A DNA stretch of 64,000 nucleotides from Cellulosimicrobium cellulans (GCF_016907755.1 NZ_JAFBCN010000001.1:2294001-2358000), one strand, 5' to 3'; shown: positions 18,901 through 30,480, numbered from the stretch's first letter. Numbers and translations are program-made. Notes: generated by a model from the sequence alone, not told the origin.

Positions 18901-19353
18901 ATGACCGACGTCGCACCCGCACTGACCGAGACCATCGAGCGCACCCTCATCCTCGTCAAGCCCGACGGCGTCCGCCGCGGCCTGTCCGGCGAGGTCCTGC
19001 GCCGCGTCGAGGCCAAGGGCTACACGCTGGCCGGCGTGCGCCTGCTCGACGCGACGCCCGAGCTGCTCGCGGCCCACTACGCCGAGCACGAGGGCAAGCC
19101 CTTCTACCAGCCGCTCGTCGACTTCATGCTGTCGGGCAAGGTGCTCGCGGTCGTCGCCGAGGGCCAGGGCGTCATCCCCGGCTTCCGCTCGCTCGCGGGC
19201 GCGACGAACCCGACCGAGGCGCTGCCGGGGACCATCCGCGGCGACCTCGGTCGCGACTGGGGCCTCAAGGTCCAGCAGAACCTCGTCCACGGCTCCGACT
19301 CGCCCGAGTCCGCCGCGCGCGAGATCGCGCTCTGGTTCCCCGAGCTCGGCTGA
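18901..19353 (+). CDS. ndk: Nucleoside-diphosphate kinase
   Basis: Balances NTP/NDP pools by phosphoryl transfer through an active-site histidine. The 150-residue protein has TLILVKPDGVRRGL at the start, the substrate loop ATNPTEALPGTIRGDLG, and the phospho-His in NLVHGSDSPESA (~130), all standard. TAGGCT at 18887-18892 ends eight bases before the ATG, so it has its own promoter, inferred leaderless. Confidence 0.97.
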   Translation: MTDVAPALTETIERTLILVKPDGVRRGLSGEVLRRVEAKGYTLAGVRLLDATPELLAAHYAEHEGKPFYQPLVDFMLSGKVLAVVAEGQGVIPGFRSLAGATNPTEALPGTIRGDLGRDWGLKVQQNLVHGSDSPESAAREIALWFPELG

Positions 19354-19465
19354 CGCACCGCCACGCAGCACCGCGTCTCGCGTCCCAGCACCCCCGCCGA
19401 CGGCGTCCGGCCGCGCGGGGCGCAGATCCGCCGGTTCGTCAGCGGCCGCCACTAGGCTCGGGTCC

Positions 19466-22400
19466 GTGCACCTCAAGACCCTGACGCTGCGCGGCTTCAA
19501 GTCGTTCGCGTCCGCGACGACGCTGAGCTTCGAGCCCGGGGTCACGTGCGTCGTCGGGCCGAACGGCTCGGGCAAGTCCAACGTCGTCGACGCGCTCGCG
19601 TGGGTCATGGGGGAGCAGGGCGCCAAGACGCTGCGCGGCGGCAAGATGGAGGACGTCATCTTCGCCGGGACGTCCGGGCGTCCGCCGCTCGGGCGCGCCG
19701 AGGTCTCCCTGACGATCGACAACACCGACGGCGCGCTGCCGATCGACTACACCGAGGTGACGATCTCTCGCACGCTGTTCCGCAGCGGCGGCTCCGAGTA
19801 CGCGATCAACGGCTCCGCGTGCCGCCTGCTCGACATCCAGGACCTCCTCTCCGACTCCGGCCTCGGTCGGGAGATGCACGTGATCGTCGGGCAGGGTCAG
19901 CTCGACGCGGTCCTGCGCGCGACGCCCGAGGACCGCCGTGGCTTCATCGAGGAGGCCGCGGGCGTCCTCAAGCACCGCAAGCGCAAGGAGAAGGCGCTCC
20001 GCAAGCTCGACGCGATGCAGGCCAACCTCACCCGCCTCGCCGACCTCACGACGGAGATCCGCCGCCAGCTCGGCCCGCTGGGACGCCAGGCCGAGATCGC
20101 CCGCAAGGCCGCGACGATCCAGGCGGACCTGCGCGACGCCAAGGCCCGTCTGCTCGCGGACGACCTCGCGCAGCTCACCGCGACCCTGGAGCAGGAGATC
20201 GCGGACGAGGCGGCGCTGCGGACGCAGCAGGCGGAGGTCGAGCGGGCGCTCGCCACGGCCCGCGACGGGCTCGGCCGGCTCGAGCGCGAGGCGGCCGCGG
20301 CTTCGCCCGCGCTCGGCGCGGCGACCGACGTGTGGTTCCGGCTCTCGTCCCTGCGCGAGCGCCTGCGCGGCACGCAGACGCTCGCGGAGGAGCGTGTCCG
20401 TCTGCTCGGTCGCCCGGAGCCTGCCCAGCGGGGCCAGGACCCCGACGAGCTCGAGGCCCAGGCGGAGCGCGTGCGCGCGGCCGAGGCCGAGCTCGAGGCC
20501 GAGGTCGCGCGCGCACGGGACGCGCTCGCGGCGGCCGTCGCGGACCGCGAGGACGGTGAGCGGTCGGCGGGCGAGGCCGAGCGCGCGGTCGCGACCCTGC
20601 TCCGCGGTGCCGCCGACCGCCGGGAGGGCCTCGCGCGCCTCGCGGGCCAGGTCGCCGCGCAGCGCACCCGGGTCGAGGCCGCGGAGGCGGAGATCGGGCG
20701 GCTCCGCGAGTCGCTGGCGGAGGCCGAGCACCGGGGCACCCAGGCACGCACGGACTTCGCGGTGCTGGAGACCCAGGTGGTCGGCGCCGAGGAGGGCGAG
20801 GAGGGTCTCGACGCGGAGCACGAGGCCGCCGCCGACGAGGTCGAGCGGACGACGACCGCCGTGCGCGGGCTGGAGGACGCGGCCTCCGCCGCGGACCAGG
20901 AGCGCGCCACGTGGAGCGCGCGGATCGAGGCGCTCGAGCTGAGCCTGGACCGCAAGGACGGCGCCGGTGCGCTGCTCGCTGCCGACGGCGTCGGGGTCGT
21001 GGGCTCGCTCGCGGCGCTGCTCGGCGTCGAGGCCGGGTACGAGGACGCCGTGGCGGCGGCGCTCGGCCCCGCGGCGGACGCCGTCGCCGTCGAGTCGGTC
21101 GACGCCGCCGTCGACGCGTTGCGCTACCTGCGCGCCGAGGACGCCGGGCGGGCGGGGCTCGTCGTCGCGGTCGACGCGGCGCACGGGGAGGGGCGCGACG
21201 CGGTCGCCCTGCCCGACGGCGCGCGCTGGGCCGTCGACGTCGTGACGGCGGGCGGGGGCGTCGGCCACGCCGTGCGCGCCCTGCTCGCGGACGTCGCGGT
21301 CGTCGAGGACCTCGCGCAGGCGCGCGCGCTCGTGGCGCGTCACCCCGGCGTCGCGGTCGTGACGCGCGGCGGCGACCTCCTGGCGGCGACGCGCGGGTGG
21401 GGCGGGTCGGCTTCGGCGCCGAGCGTGCTGCACCTGCAGTCCGCGCTCGACGAGGCGCGCTCCGCGCACGACGACGCGGCGGCCCGCGGCGAGCGCGCGC
21501 GGTTCGCCCTCGTGGGCGCGCGCGACGCCGCGCAGGAGGCGCGCGCCCGCTACGACGACACCCTCGACCGGCTCAACCAGTCGGACGCCCAGCTCGCGGC
21601 GGTCGCGGAGCAGCTCGGCCATCTCGGTGCGACGGCGCGCTCGGCCGCCGCCGAGGCGGAGCGGGTGCGTGCCTCGCTCGAGCGCGCGTCGCAGGGGCTC
21701 GACGACGCGCGCGAGGCGCTCGCCGGCCTCGTGGAGCGGCTCGACGTCGCGGAGGCGGCGCCGGAGCAGTCCGAGGAGGCCGTCGCCGAGGCGATCGCGG
21801 AGCGCGACCGTCTCCTCGCGCTCGCGTCGGCCGCCCGGACCACGGAGACCGAGGCGCGCCTGGCCCTGCGCACGAGCGAGGAGCGCGCGCGTGCCGTGGC
21901 GGGCCGGGCGCAGTCGCTCGCGCGCGCCGCGGCGGCGGAGCGCGAGGCGCGCGAGCGGGCCGCCCGGCGCGAGGCCGCCCGGCTGCGTCAGTCCGAGCGC
22001 GCGTCGGCCGTGCGCGACGGGGCGGCCCGGGCCCTGGGCGCCGTCGACCGGTCCCTCGCCCGTGCGGGTGCCGAGCGTGAGGCCGCCGAGGCGGCGCGCG
22101 CCGAGCGCGACGTTGCCGTGACGGGGGCCCGCCGCGAGGTCGACGACCTCGCGGCACGCCTGCGCGAGCTGACCGACGTCGCGCACCGGGACGAGGTGGC
22201 GCGCGCGCAGCAGCAGCTGCGCATCGAGCAGCTCCAGGCGCGCAGCGTCGACGAGCTCGGCCTCGACCCGGCCGTCCTCGTCGAGGAGCTCGGGCCGCAC
22301 CGCGACGTCCCGGTCCCGTCCGACGACGACGAGCCGCGCACCGTGCCCTACGACCGCGCGACCCAGGAGAAGCGGCTGCGCGCCGCCGAGCGGGATCTGG

Positions 22401-23023
22401 GCCGGCTGGGCAAGGTGAACCCGCTCGCGCTCGAGGAGTTCGCGGCGCTCGAGGAGCGGCACAAGTTCCTCGCGGACCAGCTCGCCGACCTCAAGAAGTC
22501 GCGCACCGACCTCCTGGAGATCGTCAAGGAGATCGACGAGCGGGTCGAGCGGGTGTTCACGGACGCCTACCGTGACACCGCCGAGCAGTTCGAGCGGGTC
22601 TTCGCGCGCATGTTCCCGGGCGGCGAGGGACGGCTCGTGCTGACGGACCCCGACGACATGCTCACGACCGGGATCGAGGTCGAGGCCCGACCGGCGGGCA
22701 AGAAGGTCAAGCGGCTCTCGCTGCTGTCCGGCGGCGAGCGCTCCCTCACGGCGGTCGCGCTGCTCGTGGCGATCTTCAAGGCCCGGCCGTCGCCGTTCTA
22801 CGTCATGGACGAGGTCGAGGCCGCCCTGGACGACGTCAACCTGGGCCGACTCCTCGAGATCTTCCGCGAGCTCCAGGAGGACTCGCAGCTCATCGTCATC
22901 ACCCACCAGAAGCGCACGATGGAGATCGCCGACGCGCTCTACGGCGTGACGATGCGCGGCGACGGCGTGACGACGGTCATCAGCCAGCGGATGGACGAAG
23001 CCCGCGAGGACGTCTCGGTGTGA
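19466..23023 (+). CDS. smc: Chromosome segregation ATPase SMC
   Basis: Condensin core subunit, 1185 residues, normal length. Walker A is CVVGPNGSGKSNVVDAL near the N-terminus. Two long Ala/Glu/Arg-rich coiled coils flank the hinge (~residues 505-660, with VVGSLAALLGVEAGYEDAV). The C-terminal head has LSGGERSLTAVALLVAI and Walker B FYVMDEVEAALDD. It organises and segregates the chromosome with ScpA/ScpB. GTG 19466 follows TAGGCT by seven bases. The rnc and mutM genes that often precede smc in actinobacteria are not here. Confidence 0.97.
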   Translation: MHLKTLTLRGFKSFASATTLSFEPGVTCVVGPNGSGKSNVVDALAWVMGEQGAKTLRGGKMEDVIFAGTSGRPPLGRAEVSLTIDNTDGALPIDYTEVTISRTLFRSGGSEYAINGSACRLLDIQDLLSDSGLGREMHVIVGQGQLDAVLRATPEDRRGFIEEAAGVLKHRKRKEKALRKLDAMQANLTRLADLTTEIRRQLGPLGRQAEIARKAATIQADLRDAKARLLADDLAQLTATLEQEIADEAALRTQQAEVERALATARDGLGRLEREAAAASPALGAATDVWFRLSSLRERLRGTQTLAEERVRLLGRPEPAQRGQDPDELEAQAERVRAAEAELEAEVARARDALAAAVADREDGERSAGEAERAVATLLRGAADRREGLARLAGQVAAQRTRVEAAEAEIGRLRESLAEAEHRGTQARTDFAVLETQVVGAEEGEEGLDAEHEAAADEVERTTTAVRGLEDAASAADQERATWSARIEALELSLDRKDGAGALLAADGVGVVGSLAALLGVEAGYEDAVAAALGPAADAVAVESVDAAVDALRYLRAEDAGRAGLVVAVDAAHGEGRDAVALPDGARWAVDVVTAGGGVGHAVRALLADVAVVEDLAQARALVARHPGVAVVTRGGDLLAATRGWGGSASAPSVLHLQSALDEARSAHDDAAARGERARFALVGARDAAQEARARYDDTLDRLNQSDAQLAAVAEQLGHLGATARSAAAEAERVRASLERASQGLDDAREALAGLVERLDVAEAAPEQSEEAVAEAIAERDRLLALASAARTTETEARLALRTSEERARAVAGRAQSLARAAAAEREARERAARREAARLRQSERASAVRDGAARALGAVDRSLARAGAEREAAEAARAERDVAVTGARREVDDLAARLRELTDVAHRDEVARAQQQLRIEQLQARSVDELGLDPAVLVEELGPHRDVPVPSDDDEPRTVPYDRATQEKRLRAAERDLGRLGKVNPLALEEFAALEERHKFLADQLADLKKSRTDLLEIVKEIDERVERVFTDAYRDTAEQFERVFARMFPGGEGRLVLTDPDDMLTTGIEVEARPAGKKVKRLSLLSGGERSLTAVALLVAIFKARPSPFYVMDEVEAALDDVNLGRLLEIFRELQEDSQLIVITHQKRTMEIADALYGVTMRGDGVTTVISQRMDEAREDVSV

Positions 23024-23173
23024 GGGGCCTCACGCCGGGGCAGGGCACGCCCGGGACCTGGGCGGACGCTGCAGAATCGTTGGAATTCCGGGCCTTGTGA
23101 AGATGTGGTGCCGATCGGACGGCCCGGCGTGGCAGAGGTCGCGCGGCGTGCGTCGACCCGGATACTGGACCTC

Positions 23174-23551
23174 ATGGTCTGGATGTTCGTGTGGCTGGGG
23201 CTCACGCTCGGCGTCGCCGCCGTCGTGTTCCTGTTCGCGAGCGTCGTCGCGCGCTCGGAGGCCCAGTCCTCTGCGCAGGGTGACCGGCCCGGTGAGCAGG
23301 GCATGCGCGGCTTCTGGCGCGACTTCCGTTCGGGGCTGCGTCGGCGACGACGGCGCGGGAACCTCGACGCGCACCACGTCGGGACCGTGCGCATGCCCCG
23401 TCCGGTCGACACGAGCATCGACGACTTCTTCACCGCGACCGAGGTGACGTCGCGCGCGTACGTCGACGCCGAGGAGCTGACCGACGTGCTGCACCGCGCA
23501 CGCGAGCGCGTGCGGCCGCTGCACACGGGCGAGCGTCCTCCCCAGGCGTGA
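23174..23551 (+). CDS. Small single-pass membrane protein, unknown function
   Basis: Protein of 125 residues with an N-terminal transmembrane helix (MVWMFVWLGLTLGVAAVVF), then an Arg-rich cytoplasmic patch (RSGLRRRRRRGN) and an acidic, soluble tail. GATACT ends seven bases before ATG 23174, supporting this start over an in-frame GTG at 23105. It lies between smc and ftsY in the same direction. I do not recognise a family; the topology would suit a membrane adaptor, which is speculation. Confidence 0.6.
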   Translation: MVWMFVWLGLTLGVAAVVFLFASVVARSEAQSSAQGDRPGEQGMRGFWRDFRSGLRRRRRRGNLDAHHVGTVRMPRPVDTSIDDFFTATEVTSRAYVDAEELTDVLHRARERVRPLHTGERPPQA

Positions 23552-23657
23552 CCCGGCGTGACCAGCGCGATGCCGGGTGCGATGCCGGGTGCGACTCGTC
23601 GTGGGACCGCCACGTGACCACCGCGTGGCCCTCGCCCGCGTCTGAGAGACTTCCGGG

Positions 23658-24839
23658 GTGAACGACCTCCTCCCGCTCTGGATCGCCCTCGGCGTCCTGC
23701 TCGTCGTCGGCCTCGTCACCTTCGGGACCGTGTCGGTCCGCCGACGCCGTCGCGACGTCGTCGAGCCTCCTCCCGCCGCACCGACCGCACCCCCCGCGAC
23801 CCGCGAGCCGGCGTCGGGCTCTCCGGGTGCCGCGGTGGCCGGGGCCCCGCCCGCGGCGGAGGAGACCCTCGCGCCCGCACCGACGGTCGAGCGTCCCGAG
23901 CCTGTCGGCGGTCGCCTCGTCCGGCTCCGCGAGCGGCTCGCGCGCTCCGGCTCGCCGCTCGGTGCCCGGCTCCTCTCCGTGCTCTCGCGCGACCACCTCA
24001 CGGAGGACGACTGGGACGAGCTCGAGGAGACGCTCCTGCTGGCAGACGTGGGCGCCGGGCCGGCCGGCGAGCTCATCGACGCGCTGCGCACGAAGGTCCG
24101 CGTCCTCGGCGTCCGGGACGCCGCGAGCGTGCGCGACCTGCTCCGCACGGAGCTCGTCGCGCTCGTGGACCCGTCGCTCGACCGGTCGCTCGCGACGTCT
24201 CCCCGTGCCGGCGAGGACGGGAGCCCGGTCCCGGCGGTGGTGCTCGTCGTCGGCGTGAACGGCACCGGCAAGACGACGACGGTGGGCAAGCTCGCGCGCG
24301 TGCTGGTCGCGGAGGACCGCAGCGTGGTGCTCGGCGCGGCGGACACGTTCCGCGCCGCGGCGGCGGACCAGCTCGAGACCTGGGGCTCGCGCGTGGGGGT
24401 CCCGACCGTGCGGTCCGACCGCGACGGCGCGGACCCCGCCGCCGTCGCGTTCGACGCCGTGCGCCGCGGTCGCAGCGAGGGCGTCGACGTCGTGCTCGTC
24501 GACACTGCCGGGCGGCTCCAGAACAAGCAGGGCCTCATGGACGAGCTGGGCAAGATCCGGCGCGTCATCACCAAGGAGGCGCCGCTGTCGGAGGTGCTCC
24601 TCGTGCTCGACGCCACGACGGGCCAGAACGGGCTCAACCAGGCGCGCGTGTTCGGCGAGGTCGCCGGCGTGACGGGCATCGTCCTGACGAAGCTCGACGG
24701 GACGGCACGCGGAGGAATCGTCGTCGCGGTGCAGCGCGAGCTGGGCGTCCCCGTGAAGCTCGTCGGGCTGGGGGAGGGCCCCGACGACCTGGCCCCGTTC
24801 GACCCGGAGCAGTTCGTGGACGGCCTCCTCGGCGACTGA
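23658..24839 (+). CDS. ftsY: Signal recognition particle receptor FtsY
   Basis: SRP receptor GTPase, 393 residues. An N-terminal transmembrane helix (LWIALGVLLVVGLVTF) replaces the long acidic A domain of E. coli, followed by a Pro/Ala-rich linker. The NG domain has G1 VVGVNGTGKTTTVGKLA, ADTFRAAAADQLE, LVDTAGRLQNK and LTKLDGTARGG. It docks ribosome-SRP complexes encoded with Ffh nearby. GTG 23658 sits six bases after GAGACT, matching the leaderless pattern. Confidence 0.97.
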   Translation: MNDLLPLWIALGVLLVVGLVTFGTVSVRRRRRDVVEPPPAAPTAPPATREPASGSPGAAVAGAPPAAEETLAPAPTVERPEPVGGRLVRLRERLARSGSPLGARLLSVLSRDHLTEDDWDELEETLLLADVGAGPAGELIDALRTKVRVLGVRDAASVRDLLRTELVALVDPSLDRSLATSPRAGEDGSPVPAVVLVVGVNGTGKTTTVGKLARVLVAEDRSVVLGAADTFRAAAADQLETWGSRVGVPTVRSDRDGADPAAVAFDAVRRGRSEGVDVVLVDTAGRLQNKQGLMDELGKIRRVITKEAPLSEVLLVLDATTGQNGLNQARVFGEVAGVTGIVLTKLDGTARGGIVVAVQRELGVPVKLVGLGEGPDDLAPFDPEQFVDGLLGD

Positions 24840-24926
24840 CCGGATGCCCCGCGGCGGGTCACGGTCGTGTCACGGTGCGATCACGAGCGTGTCGCGATCC
24901 GGACGCCGCGCGGCGCCTCCACCCGG

Positions 24927-24975
24927 GTGAAACGGAACGTTTACGTCCGAGGAACGCTTGTCACACCCGCGTAAC
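24927..24975 (+). promoter_or_regulatory. Candidate GlnR (nitrogen) operator upstream of amtB
   Basis: GTGAAAC (24927-24933) and GTTTAC (24939-24944) form an inverted pair. GTCAC (24960-24964), six bases, then GTAAC (24971-24975) matches the GTNAC-n6-GNAAC half-site spacing known for actinobacterial GlnR. The block is AT-richer than its surroundings and lies 80-130 bp before amtB, as expected for nitrogen-limitation activation. Confidence 0.5.
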
Positions 24976-25051
24976 ACGGCGACACCGCGGGGGAAACCCG
25001 CTCCCACCACCGTAGTCCCCGACCGGCCGCCCGGCTGGCGAGGGGAGATGA

Positions 25052-26704
<1,653 letters not shown>

Positions 26705-26720
26705 GGCGACGGACCATCGG

Positions 26721-28583
26721 ATGACCGACCACGCCGACACCCCGACCACGGGCGGGGTCGCGGGGGGATCGGCGGGGCGCCTCGAGCAGCAGCCGGGCGA
26801 GCAGAGCGCGGAGGTCCCGCACCCCGAGGGGGTGCGGGACCTCCGCGCGCGGATGCTCGACGTCGCGCGGTCCAGGAGCGGACCCGGCCGCAGCGGCGTC
26901 GCGCGCCGGGCCGCCGTCGTCGACCTCGTGACGTCGTCGCTGCAGGGCCTGTGGCGCGAGGCGACGGACGGGGTCGCGCCCGACGGCATCGCGCTCGCCG
27001 CCGTGGGCAGCCTTGGCCGGGGCGACATGGGGCCCGCGAGCGACCTCGACCTCGTCCTCGTCCACGACGGCCGCAGCCACGGGGCCGACGACGTCGCGCG
27101 CGTCGCCGAGCGCCTGTGGTACCCGCTCTGGGACGCCGGGGTCGACCTCGACCACTCGGTGCGCTCGCTCTCCCAGTGCCGCCAGGTGGCCTCCAAGGAC
27201 GTCCCTGCGGCCGTGGGCTGGCTCGACGTGCGCGCGGTGGCCGGCGACGCGGTAGTCGTGCACCGGGCGTCGTCCGCGGTCCTCACCGACTGGCGGTCCG
27301 CGTCGCGCCGCCGCCTGCCCGACCTGCTCTCCTCGACGCGCGAGCGCGCGGAGCGGTCCGGCGAGCTCGCGTACCTCATCGAGCCCGACCTCAAGGAGTC
27401 GCGCGGCGGCATCCGGGACGCAGTCGTGCTCTCGGCGCTCGCGGCGACGTGGCTCACCGACCGCCCGCACGGGTCGGTCGACCGGGCGCACGCGCACCTG
27501 CTGGACGTGCGCGACACCCTGCAGGTCGTCACCGGCCGGCACACGAGCCGGCTCCTGCTCGCCGACCTCGACGAGGTCGCCGCGCTGTCCGGGTTCGACG
27601 ACCCCGACGAGTTGCTCGCGAGCCTCGCCGCAGCGGGGCGCGAGGTCTCCTACGCGCTCGACACCACGGTCCGTCGTGCGCGCCAGGCGCTCCAGCGGCC
27701 GTCGATCGCCCGCCGTCCCGTCCTGGTCCGGGGCCGCCGCGCGGCACCTCGGCTGCGCTCCGTCGGTGACGGGCTCGTCGAGCACGACGGCGAGCTCGTG
27801 CTCGCGGTGGACGCCCACCCCGCGTCCGACCCGCTCCTGTCGCTGCGCGCCGCCGCCACCGCCGCGCGGACCGGACTCACCCTCTCGCCCGTGTCCGTCG
27901 CCAGTCTCGCCCAGTGCCCGCCCCTGCCCGAGCCGTGGCCGCGCGCCGCGCGGGCGGCGTTCCTCTCGCTGCTGGGCTCGGGGCAGGCTCAGGTCGCCGT
28001 GTGGGAGGCGCTCGACCTCGCCGGCGTGGTGACCACGTGGATCCCCGAGTGGGCGGGCGTGCGGAACCGCCCGCAGCGCGCCGCCGTGCACCGGCACACC
28101 GTCGACCGGCACCTCGTGGAGGTCGTGGCCAGGGCGGCCCGGGACCGCAAGGACGTCGAGCGACCGGACCTGCTCCTGCTGTCCGCGGTGCTGCACGACA
28201 TCGGCAAGCGGGCGGGCGCGGAGGACCACTCCGTCGAGGGAGCGCGCCTGGTGCCCGCGATCCTCGGCCGCATGGGCTTCGAGCCCGAGGTCGTGGCCGA
28301 CGTGGAGCGCCTCGTGCGGCACCACCTGACGCTGTCCCGGCTCGCGGTGAGCGCGGACCCGGACGACCCGGCGACGGTCGCCGAGCTCGCGGACGCCGTC
28401 GACCACCGGGCGGACCTCCTCGGGGTGCTGCGCGCGCTCACGGAGGCGGACGCGTCGTCCCTCGGGCCGAGCGCGTGGACCGCGTGGCGGGCGCGGCTCG
28501 TCGACGACCTCGTGGGGGAGACGCTGCGCGCGCTGGGCGCTGTGCGGAAGGACGTGCCGGGAGACCCGGACGCCGCCGGGTAG
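26721..28583 (+). CDS. glnD: PII nucleotidyltransferase GlnD, ACT-less form
   Basis: Protein of 620 residues that should modify and demodify PII. The nucleotidyltransferase site is [23 protein letters not shown] (~95-115). A helical region follows ([19 protein letters not shown]), then the HD phosphohydrolase domain with [12 protein letters not shown] (~485) and VRHHLTL. The chain ends about 60 residues after the HD domain. Enterobacterial GlnD (~890 aa) continues into two ACT domains that sense glutamine, and these are absent. Only 112 bp separate this stop from ffh, so no frame-shifted remnant can hide there. Third gene of the amtB-glnK-glnD operon. Confidence 0.9.
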   Translation: MTDHADTPTTGGVAGGSAGRLEQQPGEQSAEVPHPEGVRDLRARMLDVARSRSGPGRSGVARRAAVVDLVTSSLQGLWREATDGVAPDGIALAAVGSLGRGDMGPASDLDLVLVHDGRSHGADDVARVAERLWYPLWDAGVDLDHSVRSLSQCRQVASKDVPAAVGWLDVRAVAGDAVVVHRASSAVLTDWRSASRRRLPDLLSSTRERAERSGELAYLIEPDLKESRGGIRDAVVLSALAATWLTDRPHGSVDRAHAHLLDVRDTLQVVTGRHTSRLLLADLDEVAALSGFDDPDELLASLAAAGREVSYALDTTVRRARQALQRPSIARRPVLVRGRRAAPRLRSVGDGLVEHDGELVLAVDAHPASDPLLSLRAAATAARTGLTLSPVSVASLAQCPPLPEPWPRAARAAFLSLLGSGQAQVAVWEALDLAGVVTTWIPEWAGVRNRPQRAAVHRHTVDRHLVEVVARAARDRKDVERPDLLLLSAVLHDIGKRAGAEDHSVEGARLVPAILGRMGFEPEVVADVERLVRHHLTLSRLAVSADPDDPATVAELADAVDHRADLLGVLRALTEADASSLGPSAWTAWRARLVDDLVGETLRALGAVRKDVPGDPDAAG

Positions 28584-28586
28584 GCT
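28581..28586 (+). promoter_or_regulatory. -10 box upstream of ffh
   Basis: TAGGCT, whose first three bases are the glnD stop codon. The transcript would carry about a 105-nt leader before the ffh GTG. No clear -35. Confidence 0.45.
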
Positions 28587-28695
28587 GGTCCCTCGCGGAC
28601 GGCCCGTCCTCTTCCAGCCCGCGCCCGGTCTCGGGCGACGGCAGGTGGGAGCGCCGCCGCGGACGAGACTTCCGACGACTGGTGAGGATGACGCG

Positions 28696-30306
28696 GTGTT
28701 CAACACGCTGTCGGACCGACTGACATCGACCTTCAAGAACCTGCGTTCCAAGGGCCGGCTGTCCGAGGCGGACATCGACGCGACGATCCGGGAGATCCGG
28801 CGCGCGCTGCTCGACGCCGACGTGGCGGTGCCCGTCGTGCGCGAGTTCAGCGCGACCGTGCGCGAGCGGGCGCTCTCGTCCGAGGTGTCGGGCGCGCTCA
28901 ACCCGGCGCAGCAGGTCGTGAAGATCGTCAACGAGGAGCTCGTCGGCATCCTCGGCGGCGAGAGCCGGGGGCTGCGGTTCTCCAAGACGCCGCCGACGGT
29001 CATCATGCTCGCGGGCCTCCAGGGCGCGGGCAAGACGACGCTGGCCGGAAAGCTGGCGCTGCACCTGCGCGAGCAGGGGCACACGCCGCTCCTCGTCGCC
29101 GCGGACCTCCAGCGTCCGAACGCCGTCACCCAACTCAGCGTGGTCGGCGAGCGCGCCGGGGTCCCGGTGTTCGCCCCGCACCCGGGCAACCAGAGCGGGG
29201 TCGAGGTCGACGACGTCATCGGCGACCCCGTCGCCGTCGCGCGCGACGGCGTCGAGACCGCCCGCCAGCGCCAGCACGACGTCGTCATCGTCGACACCGC
29301 CGGCCGCCTCGGTCTCGACGCGGTGCTCATGCAGCAGGCCTCGGACATCCGCGACGCCGTCCAGCCGGACGAGGTCCTCTTCGTCATCGACGCGATGATC
29401 GGCCAGGACGCCGTCGCGACCGCGAAGGCGTTCGAGGAGGGCGTCGACTTCACGGGCGTCGTGCTCACGAAGCTCGACGGCGACGCGCGCGGTGGTGCCG
29501 CGCTGTCGGTGCGCGGCGTCACGGGGCGCCCGATCCTCTTCGCCTCCACGGGCGAGAAGCTCACCGACTTCGAGGCGTTCCACCCGGACCGGATGGCGTC
29601 ACGCATCCTCGACATGGGCGACGTCCTCACGCTCATCGAGCAGGCCGAGAAGGCGTTCGACGCCGAGCAGGCCGCGAAGATGGCGGAGAAGGTCGCCTCG
29701 GGGCAGGACTTCACGCTCGCGGACTTCCTGGTGCAGATGCAGCAGATGAAGAACATGGGCTCGATGAAGAAGATGCTCGGGATGCTCCCGGGCATGGGCC
29801 AGATGCGTGAGGCGCTCGACAACTTCGACGAGCGCGAGGTCGACCGCATCGAGGCGATCATCCGCTCGATGACCCCCGCGGAGCGCGACAACCCGAAGAT
29901 CATCAACGGCTCGCGCCGCGCCCGCATCGCGCGCGGCTCCGGCGTGACGACGAGCGACGTCAACCAGCTCCTCGAGCGGTTCGCCGGAGCGCAGAAGATG
30001 ATGCGGCAGATGAGCCGCGGTGGCGGGATGCCGGGCATGCCGGGCATGGGCAACCTGCCGGGCATGGGTGGCAAGAAGGCGCGGGGCCGCCAGGCGCCGC
30101 AGCGCAAGGTCAAGGGCCGTTCCGGCAACCCGGCCAAGCGCGCGGAGCAGGAGCGCGCCGCCGCGGCCCGCGCGGCAGGCGAGGTCACGGGCCCGTCGGC
30201 ACCCGCAGGCTCGGCGTTCGGCATGGGCCGGACCGACGAGCCCGCCCAGCCCGCTCCGGACGACCTCCAGCTCCCGCCCGGGTTCGAGAAGCTGCTGGGT
30301 CGCTGA
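28696..30306 (+). CDS. ffh: Signal recognition particle protein Ffh
   Basis: SRP54 GTPase, 536 residues. N domain begins VFNTLSDRLTSTFKNL. The G domain has LAGLQGAGKTTLAGKLA, VIVDTAGRLGLD and LTKLDGDARGGAAL. The M domain is methionine-rich (LVQMQQMKNMGSMKKML) and binds 4.5S RNA and signal sequences. The tail is Gly/Met then Ala/Pro-rich, longer than in E. coli. GTG 28696 gives the standard N-terminus and has GAGGATG upstream. Works with FtsY. Confidence 0.97.
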   Translation: MFNTLSDRLTSTFKNLRSKGRLSEADIDATIREIRRALLDADVAVPVVREFSATVRERALSSEVSGALNPAQQVVKIVNEELVGILGGESRGLRFSKTPPTVIMLAGLQGAGKTTLAGKLALHLREQGHTPLLVAADLQRPNAVTQLSVVGERAGVPVFAPHPGNQSGVEVDDVIGDPVAVARDGVETARQRQHDVVIVDTAGRLGLDAVLMQQASDIRDAVQPDEVLFVIDAMIGQDAVATAKAFEEGVDFTGVVLTKLDGDARGGAALSVRGVTGRPILFASTGEKLTDFEAFHPDRMASRILDMGDVLTLIEQAEKAFDAEQAAKMAEKVASGQDFTLADFLVQMQQMKNMGSMKKMLGMLPGMGQMREALDNFDEREVDRIEAIIRSMTPAERDNPKIINGSRRARIARGSGVTTSDVNQLLERFAGAQKMMRQMSRGGGMPGMPGMGNLPGMGGKKARGRQAPQRKVKGRSGNPAKRAEQERAAAARAAGEVTGPSAPAGSAFGMGRTDEPAQPAPDDLQLPPGFEKLLGR

Positions 30307-30394
30307 CCGCCTGCCGCCCGGGCGCGACACCTCGCTGAGCACCCGGGGCGCCACCCGGGCGCGCCTCGGGTGCGTCCCGCGGTCGCCCGAGCGC

Positions 30395-30400
30395 TAGGTT
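30395..30400 (+). promoter_or_regulatory. -10 box upstream of the amidohydrolase gene
   Basis: TAGGTT, predicting a start near 30407 and a 5' UTR of about 75 nt with AGGAG just before the ATG, so this gene is not leaderless. Confidence 0.4.
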
Positions 30401-30480
30401 ATGTCCGTGGCACCCGCCCGGTGCCTCCCCGTGCCCGCGAACCGGGCCGTCCGTCCTGACCGTCCTCACCCAGGAGCCGC

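Noticed and set aside
19439-22906. Very long open frame on the minus strand opposite smc
   Set aside because: In GC-rich DNA the frame opposite a coding strand stays open by codon bias. It reads as Arg/Ala/Leu/Asp-rich with no domain. The same holds for long minus-strand frames opposite ileS, folC-dhaL, xerC-rpsB and infB.
23015-23038. Hairpin at the end of smc as a terminator
   Set aside because: The stem overlaps the coding end, has a mismatch and a short loop, and no U-tract; too weak to call.
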